Shown here: in pieces, positions 27,490 to 35,669 of the stretch | Position numbering within the stretch: the first letter of the stretch is position 1 | Layout: every line of letters starts with the position of its first letter | DNA from: Bacillus sp. SA1-12 | GTDB lineage: Bacteria; Bacillota; Bacilli; Bacillales; Bacillaceae | Direction of reading: 5' to 3' | Assembly (NCBI RefSeq): GCF_000981385.1 | Contig: NZ_LATZ01000008.1 | Coordinates: forward strand, 62,001-126,000 | Length of the DNA: 64,000 bases | Notes under the pieces: model-generated | What the model saw: only the letters and a program-made list of their open reading frames with translations | Told to the model about the DNA's origin: nothing | The model's database searches: none | Position numbers and translations under genes: made by a program

Positions 27490-28245
27490 ATGACAACCAT
27501 GAAAGATAAAGTAGTAATTGTAACTGGAGCAAAAGGCGGTATTGGGCTGGCAACAGCACAATTATTTGCTAAAGAAGGTGCTAGTGTAGCTTTAGTTGAT
27601 AGGAATGAACCTAAACAAGAAGCACAGGACTTGATAGACGCAGGCTATCAGGCGATATCCATCCAATGTGATGTTTCAGATGAGAAATCTGTTGAAGCTA
27701 TGGTACAAAAAACAGTTGATACATTTGGAAAATTAGATTATGCATATAATAATGCTGGTATTCAAAACCCTATGACAGACACGGTTGAATTAGAGGAAGA
27801 AGTTTTCGATGATGTAATGAATGTTAATACGAAGGGTGTTTGGCTTTGTATGAAGTATGAGTTGCTTCAATTAAGAAAGCAGGGTACAGAAGGGGCTATC
27901 GTTAATTGTTCTTCAATAGGAGGATTAACTGGTGTTCCTGGACGTTCTGTATACCATGCTTCTAAACATGGTGTATTGGGATTAACTAAAAGCACTGCTT
28001 TAGAGTATGCTTCGAAAGGAATTCGTATTAATGCAGTTTGTCCAGGGATCATCGTAACGCCAATGGTTGAAAATATGTTAGCTACGGAAGCTGATGCAAT
28101 GGACGAATTAATGAAAGCAGTCCCAATTGGTCGTCTAGCTAAAGCAGAGGAAGTTGCTTCAGTAGTTCATTGGTTATGTAGTTCTGCTGCAAGTTATGTA
28201 ATCGGTCAAGCAATAGCAGTTGATGGTGGCTATACGGTTCAATAG
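27490..28245 (+). CDS. Short-chain dehydrogenase/reductase
   Basis: A 251-residue NAD(P)-dependent oxidoreductase. The cofactor loop is VTGAKGGIGLATA, the NNAG motif reads YNNAGIQNP, and the catalytic Ser-Tyr-Lys is seen in CSSIGG and VYHASK. The acidic residue after strand 2 (VDRNEP) suggests NAD. The end VIGQAIAVDGGYTVQ is the classical SDR C-terminus. A ribosome site (caggagga) precedes the ATG. It probably works with the Zn-dehydrogenase downstream; the substrate is unknown. Confidence 0.92.
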   Translation: MTTMKDKVVIVTGAKGGIGLATAQLFAKEGASVALVDRNEPKQEAQDLIDAGYQAISIQCDVSDEKSVEAMVQKTVDTFGKLDYAYNNAGIQNPMTDTVELEEEVFDDVMNVNTKGVWLCMKYELLQLRKQGTEGAIVNCSSIGGLTGVPGRSVYHASKHGVLGLTKSTALEYASKGIRINAVCPGIIVTPMVENMLATEADAMDELMKAVPIGRLAKAEEVASVVHWLCSSAASYVIGQAIAVDGGYTVQ

Positions 28246-28369
28246 TTGTTTAGTCCGGTGATGGTAAGAGCATTAGGTTTAAAAAAAGGAGAACGCAAAT
28301 AGATAGCGCTTATTTTTAGAAACTGTCTCTCTATAAAATAAACTAAAGTTTTAAAGGTGGAGAATTAAT

Positions 28370-29404
28370 ATGAAAGCAAATATTATGTACGCTGCTGGTG
28401 ATGTACGCGTAGAAGAATTGCCAGTACCAACATTACAATTACCAACTGATGCAGTATTAAAAGTGGTTGCTGCCTGCATTTGCGGTAGTGACTTGCATCC
28501 TTATCGTAGCATGCATTCTCATGATCACCCTGAAGGCGAAGCAATGGGGCACGAAGTTATTGGAAGAATAGAAGAAATGGGTTCAGAAGTATCTGGATTT
28601 GAGAAAGGCGATTTGGTTATTGTACCTTTCGCTTTTGGAGATAACACATGCCCTTATTGCCAAGAAGGATTGATGACTTCTTGTGTGCATGGAGGCTTTA
28701 TGACAGGCTGCCAAGCTGAATACGTTCGTGTTCCTCAAGCACAAGGAAGCATGTTTAAATTACCAAAAGAGATTGATGAAAACTCTCCTCTTCTACCATC
28801 CTTATTAACATTGTCTGATGTTTATGGTACTGGGTATCATGCAGCTGTAATGGGAGGCGTAAATGAGAACACAACAGTAGCAGTTATCGGTGACGGTGCA
28901 GTTGGTCTTCTTGCTGTTATGTCCGCAAAGAAACTGGGCGCGGAGAAAATAATTCTTATGGGTCGTCATAAAGAACGTACTGATCTTGGAATTGAATTTG
29001 GTGCTACACATGTTATTCCAGAACGTGGAGAAGAAGGTGTGGCAAAAGTTCGTGAGCTTACAAATGGTGAAGGAGTACATGTAGTTTTAGAATGTGTTGG
29101 TCTGAAGCCAGCATACGAAATGAGTATTGGAGCTGTGCGCGCTGGGGGAGTAATTAGTCGCGTCGGAGTTCCGCAGTATGAAGAAGCAGCTGTTGGCTTT
29201 CAGAGTTTATTTGGACGCAACATTACACTAACAGGAGGACCAGCACCTACGCGTGCTTATATGGAAGAACTACTACCAGATATTTTAGACGGTACACTGG
29301 AACCTGGTCGAGTGTTTGATGTAACAGTTGACTTTGACGGAGTTCCGGAAGGTTATCGACTTATGAACAACCGAGAAGCACTTAAGGTATTGGTTAAACC
29401 GTAA
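28370..29404 (+). CDS. Zinc-dependent alcohol dehydrogenase (MDR family)
   Basis: A 344-residue medium-chain dehydrogenase. Catalytic zinc ligands lie in ACICGSDLH (Cys) and MGHEVIGRIEEMGSEV (His-Glu). The structural zinc lobe is reduced to CPYCQEGLMTSC, one Cys short of the classical four. The Rossmann motif is VIGDGAVGLLAV. It follows the SDR gene by 124 bases with its own ribosome site (aaggtggag), and two strong terminators follow. Confidence 0.9.
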   Translation: MKANIMYAAGDVRVEELPVPTLQLPTDAVLKVVAACICGSDLHPYRSMHSHDHPEGEAMGHEVIGRIEEMGSEVSGFEKGDLVIVPFAFGDNTCPYCQEGLMTSCVHGGFMTGCQAEYVRVPQAQGSMFKLPKEIDENSPLLPSLLTLSDVYGTGYHAAVMGGVNENTTVAVIGDGAVGLLAVMSAKKLGAEKIILMGRHKERTDLGIEFGATHVIPERGEEGVAKVRELTNGEGVHVVLECVGLKPAYEMSIGAVRAGGVISRVGVPQYEEAAVGFQSLFGRNITLTGGPAPTRAYMEELLPDILDGTLEPGRVFDVTVDFDGVPEGYRLMNNREALKVLVKP

Positions 29405-29431
29405 TTTATTCTAATAGTGCTAAACTTTTAT

Positions 29432-29463
29432 AAAGAAGCTACTCTTTTCGGAGTAGCTTCTTT
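29432..29463 (+). terminator. Rho-independent terminator
   Basis: A perfect 13-bp stem AAAGAAGCTACTC/GAGTAGCTTCTTT around ttttcg, 28 bases after the dehydrogenase stop codon. Confidence 0.8.
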
Positions 29464-29484
29464 ATATTGAACGAATAGAAAACT

Positions 29485-29516
29485 GGGCTTTCCTTTAAAT
29501 TATGGAAAGCCCTTTT
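29485..29516 (+). terminator. Second terminator in tandem
   Basis: GGGCTTTCC and GGAAAGCCC form a perfect 9-bp stem followed by tttt. It lies 22 bases after the first hairpin and may shield the adjacent insertion-sequence remnant. Confidence 0.7.
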
Positions 29517-29717
29517 CTATGGGTGGAAATGGCAAAACTGTTGTAAAAATGAACTGTTTGAAAGAAGGATAGTTTGTGAATAAACACACTTAAACTACCA
29601 TGAAAATTAACTTCTGTTAGATCCGAAAAATGGCAATACTTAAATAGACGCAGCTCATTCATCTTTTTAAAAGGGGAGAGCGTCTGATCATTGGTGTTTA
29701 TTTACTTGTTTAATGGA

Positions 29718-30395
29718 TTAGGAAGCTTCTGTTATTGTAACCGTATAGCCTAAGTTTTCTAGTCTTCGAACCGAATGGCGTACAATAGATACCTGTCTTT
29801 GTTTATCAAAGTAGTCTTCGCCTAAGTCTACATACATTTCTTTTCTAGTTAACAGGTAATATGCGATCCGTAATATCGCATGGGCAACTACTATAGCTGC
29901 TCTTTTGTTGCCTTTTCGTCCTGCTGTTCGTCGATACAATGCACCAAGATAGTTTTTTGAACCTCTGACCGATTGAGCTGCTTCAGTTAATGCTGATCTT
30001 AAATACTTATTTCCTTTTTTAGATTTAGTTGATTTTCTTTTCCCAGCACTTTCGTTATGTCCAGGTACGAGAGCTGCCCATGAACAAAGATGTGCCGCAG
30101 TTGGAAATTGATTTTTAACATCAGTACCGATTTCAGCTAGGATTTGTTCAGCCATTCTTCTGGCGATTCCAGGAATCGAATCTAGTCTTTCAATATCTTC
30201 TTCATACGAGTTTACTCGTTGGGCTATCTCTTGATCTAACATTTCAATTTGTTCAGTTAGAAAATCAATGTGAGTTAAAATCGTTTTGAGCATTAAGCGT
30301 TGATGTGGGTTAACATAGCCCTGAAGTGCTAATTCAAGTTCTGCTTTTTTCTTTTTCATTGTACGACGAGCGAAGTTTGCTAGTTTCTGTAAAGT
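29718..30395 (-). pseudogene. IS110-family transposase, C-terminal part only
   Basis: The minus-strand frame gives KLANFARRTMKKKKAELELA and continues through the Transposase_20 region (LDSIPGIARRMAEQILAEIG, LCSWAALVPGHNESAGK, GNKYLRSALTEAAQ) to the stop at 29718. The N-terminal DEDD nuclease half is absent: the frame is closed by TGA a few codons before 30395. At the break the sequence passes into an unrelated plus-strand reading frame. About 225 of the usual 400 or so residues remain, so the element is inactive. Confidence 0.85.
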
Positions 30396-30399
30396 ACTT

Positions 30400-30687
30400 C
30401 AAGAAAAATATGCAAAAGTATTTGAAAGCCAAGGAAAGAAATGCCTTAGAATTTGGGTAGGCAGGGATATTGATGGAGATGAAGAAATAGACTTAACGTC
30501 GGATCATTGTCTAGAAAAAGAGTATCGGTCTGAAATAATAATCGATTATGATGACTATTATGCAGATACATTTGAATTATGGTATTACTTTGGAGGATAT
30601 AATGAAGGTTCGGGAACATTATATGATTTATCAAAAAATGATTTAGAAACGGATATTGAAGAAGCTTTAAAAACGTTACTTAAATGA
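30400..30687 (+). pseudogene. 3' fragment of an unrecognised gene, cut by the IS110 remnant
   Basis: An open frame of 95 codons without a start runs from the IS110 junction to TGA at 30685. It reads QEKYAKVFESQGKKCLRIWV and continues with a strongly acidic, Tyr-rich C-terminus (DYDDYYADTFELWYYFGGYN). Codon use looks coding and the absence of ATG at the 5' end fits truncation. I do not recognise the family. Confidence 0.5.
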
Positions 30688-30702
30688 TTACTATTATCTA
30701 GT

Positions 30703-30792
30703 TCTTGTTCAACCAATAGGTGAAAGAGTTAAAGATAGGATCACTGCGGCGATCTTTTTTCTTGTGGAGCTAACTTGCAGATTAGTTTAAGA
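30703..30792 (+). repeat. Dispersed intergenic repeat, copy R4
   Basis: cttgttcaaccaataggtg, tcactgcggcgatctttttt and gctaacttgcagattagttt. The right half agrees closely with copies at 26151 and 31813. Confidence 0.55.
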
Positions 30793-30834
30793 AATATGGT
30801 AAAATTGTCCAGTGGTAAATTTTAGTGGGGGATA

Positions 30835-31128
30835 ATGATGAATTCGAAAACTGTAATTAATGTAATTGTATTTATAATAAATATTCTATTCACAACAATT
30901 ATTGCTATTTGGGCTTTATGGAGTGGTTTACCTAAATTGATATACTTCTTATGGTTGTTTATTGGGATAATAAGTACAATCTTTTTTGCTTTTTACTTCA
31001 TAAGATTTTCAAACTGGAAGGAATTTATGTATAAAAGCCTTTTTCACGGATGTTTAATATATAGCATTTTATGGATACTTACTGTAAGTCAGGGAATTGG
31101 TACAATGATATTAAAGTTCTTCAACTAA
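30835..31128 (+). CDS. Small membrane protein, function unknown
   Basis: A 97-residue hydrophobic protein with three predicted transmembrane helices (about residues 8-28, 33-53 and 65-90). Two Met codons open the frame; the ribosome site gtggggga precedes both. No family is recognised. It is flanked on both sides by repeat copies, and its last codons (FFN then stop) lie inside the left block of the downstream copy, so the original C-terminus may have been replaced. Confidence 0.55.
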   Translation: MMNSKTVINVIVFIINILFTTIIAIWALWSGLPKLIYFLWLFIGIISTIFFAFYFIRFSNWKEFMYKSLFHGCLIYSILWILTVSQGIGTMILKFFN

Positions 31129-31205
31129 GGGTGTGTTGATCCAAGAAGGATTAACGCTTCTTTTTAACTTTATAGAAGTAACGGTACAGGATAGTTAAAC
31201 AAGAA
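31115..31205 (+). repeat. Dispersed intergenic repeat, copy R5
   Basis: gttcttcaactaagggtgtg, gatccaagaaggattaacgc and gtaacggtacaggatagttaa. The left block overlaps the end of the small membrane-protein gene. Confidence 0.55.
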
Positions 31206-31288
31206 TTCATTAGCAAATCAAACAAACAGTACCATTTTAGGTACTGTTCTTGATTGATTAAGTAACACCTTTATGAAACGGCTAAAAT

Positions 31289-31714
31289 CTATTGTTTGTG
31301 GAATGTTACTCTTGTGATAGTTGGAACTACCTTATTTTCTTTTGCTATTTCACTAACAATTCTCGAAATATTTTCGATCGTTTCAATCTTACTTTCGTCA
31401 GGTTTTTGATCAACCTTTATGTCCACTATTTGATAATTAATATTAAATTCTCCTGTATGAGTATACCTCTTATAACCATTTTCTTTTAGTTTTTGATCAA
31501 CCTTATTAGAGAAATCAGTCTTAACCAGTTGTTCCCAAACCTCATCCTGCCTTTTTTGTAGTTCTGGATCAGCTACATTGAGAGTTTCTCCGTCTTTTAA
31601 TTTTACGATTTTATCTTTTGGATTTTCTTCTTTCGCTTGGACAATTCCATTATTAAAAGAGCACAGTAGGACAGCAATAAAGCATACAATAAGCCATTTT
31701 TTATAACTTGTCAT
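31289..31714 (-). CDS. Small exported protein, function unknown
   Basis: A 141-residue protein with a clear signal peptide (YKKWLIVCFIAVLLCSF, cleavage likely after VQA near residue 27). The mature part is charged and helical (KRQDEVWEQLVKTDFSNKVD) and ends in a beta-rich stretch. There is no lipobox and no membrane anchor, so it should be secreted or held at the wall. A ribosome site (ggagatgg) precedes the ATG. I do not recognise the family. Confidence 0.7.
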   Translation of the reverse strand: MTSYKKWLIVCFIAVLLCSFNNGIVQAKEENPKDKIVKLKDGETLNVADPELQKRQDEVWEQLVKTDFSNKVDQKLKENGYKRYTHTGEFNINYQIVDIKVDQKPDESKIETIENISRIVSEIAKENKVVPTITRVTFHKQ

Positions 31715-31812
31715 TTCGCCATCTCCTATCCAAAAATCTTCTTATCGATTCAAGGTTTATTTCTTTTATTATTCATCAGAAATTAAAAAGAAATCTTGGT
31801 AAATAATGTTTT

Positions 31813-31900
31813 TACTTCAACTTATGGGTGCTATACTTCAATAACGGAAGATCGCTTTTTTCCTTCTTCAAGTAACGGGCAGGTTAGTGTAAGAAGGAAT
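31813..31900 (+). repeat. Dispersed intergenic repeat, copy R6
   Basis: acttcaacttatgggtgcta, ataacggaagatcgctttttt and gtaacgggcaggttagtgta. It is the fullest copy and shows both halves. Confidence 0.6.
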
Positions 31901-31942
31901 TCATTTTACATGTTGGGAATTACTTTTTCGGGGGTGCACATT

Positions 31943-32089
31943 ATGGAAATTGATTATTTATCAAACTATCCAGAACAGGTAAAAGTAGTATCACAGATAA
32001 TTTTCAGGGAATTTGTAGTGAAAAATGGTAGTAATATGAATTATGAGGAAGTATACGAATTTTTCTCTAATACGGAAGGGGCAGGGTAG
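31943..32089 (+). pseudogene. GNAT acetyltransferase stump
   Basis: From ATG 31943 the frame reads MEIDYLSNYPEQVKVVSQII and continues to YEEVYEFFSNTEGAG, the first 45 residues or so of a Bacillus-type GNAT acetyltransferase. It stops where the sequence becomes ggggcagggtagtgtaag, which is the right half of the dispersed repeat. The acetyl-CoA-binding region is lost, so the product cannot be functional. The gene seems to have been cut by recombination at the repeat. Confidence 0.65.
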
Positions 32090-32098
32090 TGTAAGCAC
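32072..32098 (+). repeat. Dispersed repeat, right half only (R7)
   Basis: ggggcagggtagtgtaag matches the right half of copy R6 (cgggcaggttagtgtaag) and lies at the break in the GNAT stump. Confidence 0.5.
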
Positions 32099-32120
32099 AG
32101 TTTTTTACAAAATAAAAAAT

Positions 32121-32147
32121 GCTGATTCACCAAAAAAGGAAATCAGC
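32121..32147 (-). terminator. Rho-independent terminator of the arginase-family gene
   Basis: GCTGATT and AATCAGC form a 7-bp stem; on the minus strand it is followed by attttttatttt. Confidence 0.55.
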
Positions 32148-32288
32148 TTAAATTATATTGTTTATTTAATATCTTTCATTAGTTTACCATAGGCCTACAG
32201 GATTTAAATTCATAAAACACTTGCACTGGATATAGTTTTTACATGTATATTAATTGCTGTTTGAGAGCGAATATAAATATTCAAATTT

Positions 32289-33209
32289 TTATAATGTCCA
32301 GTGTACAATGGATTTGTCTTTTTTATTTATATCACCTATTAAAGGCAAGCGCTGTAACATATTTTGCAATGCCATTGCATCCCACGGGAAATGTTCTGTA
32401 ATCCCTAGCCCTACAACATCATGGGCTTTTGCTACATCTTGAAGGACCCGTATAATGGTTTCCATACTAGAGGCTTGTGGAATTTGCTCCTTCATTTTCT
32501 CATAAGTAGCTGGATTAGCTACTAATAGGGAGCGAAATTCACGTAAATCGAGAACATCTAAATCAAAATGAACGATAACCTTAGAAGGTTTACGTGAATC
32601 CAGCCATTGAAGTACCTTAGAACTGTCTTCTTTAATATCATTTGGAGTTGCGATATCCATTTTTAGATCTTGTAACGGTTTAGAGTTAAGTGCTTCCATC
32701 ATATCGTTCAATCCTACAAATAATACTTGTTCTGGTTTAAATGGACGAGGTACCTCTGCGACGAATTCCTTATCTCCAATCCCCAACAAATTAGCAAGTA
32801 CGTGAGCATGATGGTTTGGAAAATCCTCAGGAATTGAAACATCAGGGTGTAAATCAACCCACAACAAAGCAGTATCCCCATCATATTTCTCGTTTAAGTA
32901 GGCAAAAGGAGCAAGTTCTACACCACAATCCCCACCAAGAACAATGATATTATCAGGACTGTGCTTTTGAATTAAACTTTTGGCAGAACGTGCTTGATTT
33001 AATAAGACACTCTTAGCGACAATACCCTGCTCTACTTCAAGGCTTGAATCTAAATCGACAGGTACTTCTTCAAAGGGACCATTCGTTTTAGGAGCAAGCC
33101 AGTTTAATAAATGAGCTCCAAGTACATATGGAGGATTGTTTCCACCTTGCCATTGTGGCATTAGTAATCGAAGGGTTTGACTTTTCGTTTCTTTGTTATT
33201 TTTCACCAT
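32289..33209 (-). CDS. Arginase/agmatinase-family ureohydrolase
   Basis: A 306-residue protein of the arginase superfamily. Metal-ligand positions are seen in LGGDCGVEL (His replaced by Cys), WVDLHPDVSIPE (for DAHxD) and HFDLDVLDL (for SxDxDxxDP), with the late EHFPWD. The first ligand region GGDC instead of GGDH and the altered third site make standard arginase or agmatinase activity doubtful. A MerR-type promoter with 19-bp spacer lies 51 bases upstream, shared with three neighbouring transcripts. Its target substrate is unknown. Confidence 0.85.
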   Translation of the reverse strand: MVKNNKETKSQTLRLLMPQWQGGNNPPYVLGAHLLNWLAPKTNGPFEEVPVDLDSSLEVEQGIVAKSVLLNQARSAKSLIQKHSPDNIIVLGGDCGVELAPFAYLNEKYDGDTALLWVDLHPDVSIPEDFPNHHAHVLANLLGIGDKEFVAEVPRPFKPEQVLFVGLNDMMEALNSKPLQDLKMDIATPNDIKEDSSKVLQWLDSRKPSKVIVHFDLDVLDLREFRSLLVANPATYEKMKEQIPQASSMETIIRVLQDVAKAHDVVGLGITEHFPWDAMALQNMLQRLPLIGDINKKDKSIVHWTL

Positions 33210-33259
33210 ATATCACCTTTCCTTCCTATTTCTCAATTCTCTTAAAAGTCATATAAAGA

Positions 33260-33290
33260 ACCGTAAATCTTATCGTAACGATAAGGTCAA
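33260..33290 (-). promoter_or_regulatory. MerR-type promoter, site 1
   Basis: Read on the minus strand: TTGACC, a 19-base spacer with the dyad TTATCG-ttac-GATAA, then TACGGT. The long spacer with an internal dyad is the hallmark of MerR-activated promoters. It drives the arginase-family gene. Confidence 0.65.
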
Positions 33291-33417
33291 TTTCTTTCAG
33301 GTTTTTTTACATTTTTTCTTTTTGCTTTTCAATCTTTGCAATCTATTCTGAGTGACGATAAATTAAACATTAATCTCACTCGTAAACCTATAAAAACTTT
33401 ATGATAAAAAAGAACAT

Positions 33418-33469
33418 CCCTTCAGTGACAAAGGAGTTAAGTAACAGTACAAACTTAACGTCTGAAGGG
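33418..33469 (-). terminator. Terminator of the FMN enzyme gene
   Basis: CCCTTCAG/CTGAAGGG with an inner TTAAG/CTTAA pair; on the minus strand the stem is followed by a T-rich run (ttctttttt). It lies 45 bases after the stop codon. Confidence 0.55.
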
Positions 33470-33513
33470 AATACTCCTATATAACTAATATAACAACAAA
33501 ATTTTGAGTGTAA

Positions 33514-34461
33514 TTACTGAATAAAGTCCGCCATTAATTCCTTGACGATTTCTTCACAACTCTTTACTTCTGTAATAACATCGATAGCTGTGTTCACAGA
33601 AACGATTCCTTCATCTAGCTTTCCTTCTAGCATTCCCGGTCGAAGACTCATTTCCTCTTCAAGGGGTGTTCCATTTTTATATCTACGCTCTAATTCTTGA
33701 GCTAATTTATGTGGTGTGGAACGTTGAAGGGACGACACAAAAACCAGGTCCTTCGCTTTTGAACGAATAATATCTTGTTTCGTAATGTCTGAAGCAGGAC
33801 ACTCTTCTGATACAATAAAACGGGTTCCTACATAAACCCCTTCTGCGCCAAGAGCAAATGCAGCTCTTACACCACGAATATCATTAATTCCACCAGTAGC
33901 CATTACCGGAATATTCACGGCGTCTACAATCGTTGGGACGATGGAGAAGGTTCCAATTTGGTTCTGAGGAATCCATCCACCTTCATCATAGCCCGTCGCA
34001 ATAATTATATCCGCACCTGCATCCTCTGCGTTTTTTGCTGCTTCAGGTGTAGGCGTCAATTCACGGTGAATTAACGTGGCATTATGATTTTTAATTTGTT
34101 TAAATAATTTTTTGTTAACAAAGCCAACACTTAGGAATGCTTTAACTCCTTCTTCTAAAGATATCTTTAGAACGGTTTGTGTATACGCATCATCCGTACC
34201 CTCTTCTGGAGAGAAAATATTCACAGCAAATGGTTTATCCGTTAATGATTTAATTTTGCGTAATTCATTACGAAGTCTTTCTTCTGAACTAATCTTTTTA
34301 GATCCCTCAAATTTTGCCCCAGCATTAGGTCCTAAAACTCCCATTCCTCCTGCATTAGATACGGCGGCCACCATGTTCGCATCCGTAATCCAGCTCATAG
34401 CTGCTTGTATAATAGGGTATTGAATGCCCAGTATATCGCATATTCTGTTGTTGTTTTCCAT
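33514..34461 (-). CDS. Nitronate monooxygenase / FabK-like FMN enzyme
   Basis: A 315-residue TIM-barrel flavoprotein of the NMO/FabK family: YPIIQAAMSWITDANMVAAV at the start, AVSNAGGMGVLG, and the phosphate-binding VMATGGINDIRGVRAAFALG and GAEGVYVGTRFI. The usual catalytic His of the EAGGH motif is replaced: here the segment reads TGYDEGGWIPQ. Nitronate oxidation by the classical mechanism is therefore uncertain. A promoter with the 19-bp MerR-type spacer lies 49 bases upstream. The gene is part of the putative BmrR-like regulon. Confidence 0.85.
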   Translation of the reverse strand: MENNNRICDILGIQYPIIQAAMSWITDANMVAAVSNAGGMGVLGPNAGAKFEGSKKISSEERLRNELRKIKSLTDKPFAVNIFSPEEGTDDAYTQTVLKISLEEGVKAFLSVGFVNKKLFKQIKNHNATLIHRELTPTPEAAKNAEDAGADIIIATGYDEGGWIPQNQIGTFSIVPTIVDAVNIPVMATGGINDIRGVRAAFALGAEGVYVGTRFIVSEECPASDITKQDIIRSKAKDLVFVSSLQRSTPHKLAQELERRYKNGTPLEEEMSLRPGMLEGKLDEGIVSVNTAIDVITEVKSCEEIVKELMADFIQ

Positions 34462-34509
34462 AATAATCCCCTTTCTTTTCTATCTTTCATTTGGAAATCT
34501 ACGTCACAA

Positions 34510-34540
34510 ATCATAAACCCTATAGTAGGAACAGGGTCAA
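34510..34540 (-). promoter_or_regulatory. MerR-type promoter, site 2
   Basis: Minus strand: TTGACC, 19-base spacer (CTGTTCCTACTATAGGGTT), TATGAT. The 17 bases from -10 onward (TATGATTTGTGACGTAG) match those of site 4 at all but one position. Confidence 0.7.
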
Positions 34541-34630
34541 CTCTTTTGTTTTTTTATTCTTAATGTAAATTTTTTACTATTAGTGAGCAATTGTTATCAG
34601 ATATAAAGATCCTGTATACCAATATGGTAT

Positions 34631-34668
34631 AAAAAGTGCTGCAACCATAAAAGGGTGTAGCACTTTTT
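34631..34668. terminator. Terminator, probably bidirectional
   Basis: AAAAAGTGCTGCAACC pairs with GGGTGTAGCACTTTTT, giving T runs on both strands. On the minus strand it ends the YdcZ-type pair. Confidence 0.7.
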
Positions 34669-34690
34669 TATTATTTAAATAGGTTAAGCA

Positions 34691-35149
34691 TCAGTTTTCT
34701 TCATTTGAGCGTTTGTTTCCTTTATAAATGAAATAAAGTGCAACGAGTATAAACACTAGGGCAATAGCTCGGTTTAAGTCTAAAGGTATAACCATGCTAT
34801 TAAACCAACCAAAATGATCTATAATCAAACTAATGATAAGCTGTCCAGCAATTGCTGCTATATTGGTTGCGATAACCCCAATTTTTGGGACAGCTGCAAT
34901 AACTAAAAGCATATATAGGGCACCCAGGAACGCGGCGCTTAGCTGCCATTTAGGAGCATCAAATATATTTAAAAGTTTTCCAGAACCGAAGAATATAATG
35001 ACGACCGCAAGAAACATGGAGCCCGTTATTAAAGTCAAAAGCGTAGTTTCAATCGCACCAGCTTTACGGCTGAGTGTACCATTTATTGAAGATTGAGCAC
35101 TTAATAAAATACCGCCTATTAAATTTAATACAATCATTATCATACCCAT
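34691..35149 (-). CDS. DMT-family membrane protein, YdcZ/DUF606 (subunit 2)
   Basis: A 152-residue membrane protein with five predicted helices, recognised as YdcZ (DUF606) by LIGGILLSAQSSINGTLSRK, GALYMLLVIAAVPKIGVIAT and IAGQLIISLIIDHFGW. These half-size DMT proteins usually work as heterodimers. Its partner is encoded 17 bases upstream in the same operon. A role in drug or metabolite efflux under the adjacent BmrR-like regulator is inferred. Confidence 0.87.
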   Translation of the reverse strand: MGMIMIVLNLIGGILLSAQSSINGTLSRKAGAIETTLLTLITGSMFLAVVIIFFGSGKLLNIFDAPKWQLSAAFLGALYMLLVIAAVPKIGVIATNIAAIAGQLIISLIIDHFGWFNSMVIPLDLNRAIALVFILVALYFIYKGNKRSNEEN

Positions 35150-35165
35150 GTTTTGTTTCCCCCTC

Positions 35166-35594
35166 CTAGTTAATTAGAATTAAGGCTATTAACATTGTCA
35201 CGATCGCAAAGATTTTTTCTTTATTAACCCTTGCCTTCTTACTTCCGAGCCAACCGAAATGTTCAAGCACCATACTCATGAGTAATTGACCAATCATTAC
35301 AGAAACCATCGTAATTCCAATACCAACGAATGGCACACTGATAACAATGACAGTTAAATAAATACCACCTAAAAGTCCTCCAAGAAGGGACCACTTTGGT
35401 GCCTGCATCGTATAGGAAAGTTTGCCTTTTCCCCAAAAAAGCCACATTAATCCTATAAGAATTGTGCCCATAAAAAAGTTATAAAAACTCGTTTCCAATT
35501 TTCCTATGTGCTTTCCCAGTTCAGCATATATACCTCCCTCAAAACTAAGGGCTGCTCCTGCTAATAAGGCAAATAGATAAGAAATATAACGCAT
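35166..35594 (-). CDS. DMT-family membrane protein, YdcZ/DUF606 (subunit 1)
   Basis: A 142-residue relative of the downstream gene, with the same helix order and motifs (GAALSFEGGIYAELGKHIGK, GGIYLTVIVISVPFVGIGIT, IGQLLMSMVLEHFGW). A ribosome site (aggaggc) precedes the ATG. The gene lies 38 bases from a MerR-type promoter placed just behind the stop codon of the regulator gene. The pair probably forms a small efflux or uptake channel. Confidence 0.87.
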   Translation of the reverse strand: MRYISYLFALLAGAALSFEGGIYAELGKHIGKLETSFYNFFMGTILIGLMWLFWGKGKLSYTMQAPKWSLLGGLLGGIYLTVIVISVPFVGIGITMVSVMIGQLLMSMVLEHFGWLGSKKARVNKEKIFAIVTMLIALILIN

Positions 35595-35631
35595 TACATA
35601 AAGCCTCCTTTTTTTATGAACTATGGAACAA

Positions 35632-35662
35632 ACAATAGACCCTATAGCAACTATAGGGTCAA
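35632..35662 (-). promoter_or_regulatory. MerR-type promoter, site 3 (perfect dyad)
   Basis: Minus strand: TTGACC, 19-base spacer, TATTGT. The dyad GACCCTATAG-ttg-CTATAGGGTC is perfect, the best of the four sites. It sits in the 75-base gap between the regulator and the YdcZ pair. Confidence 0.75.
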
Positions 35663-35669
35663 GGGTGAA

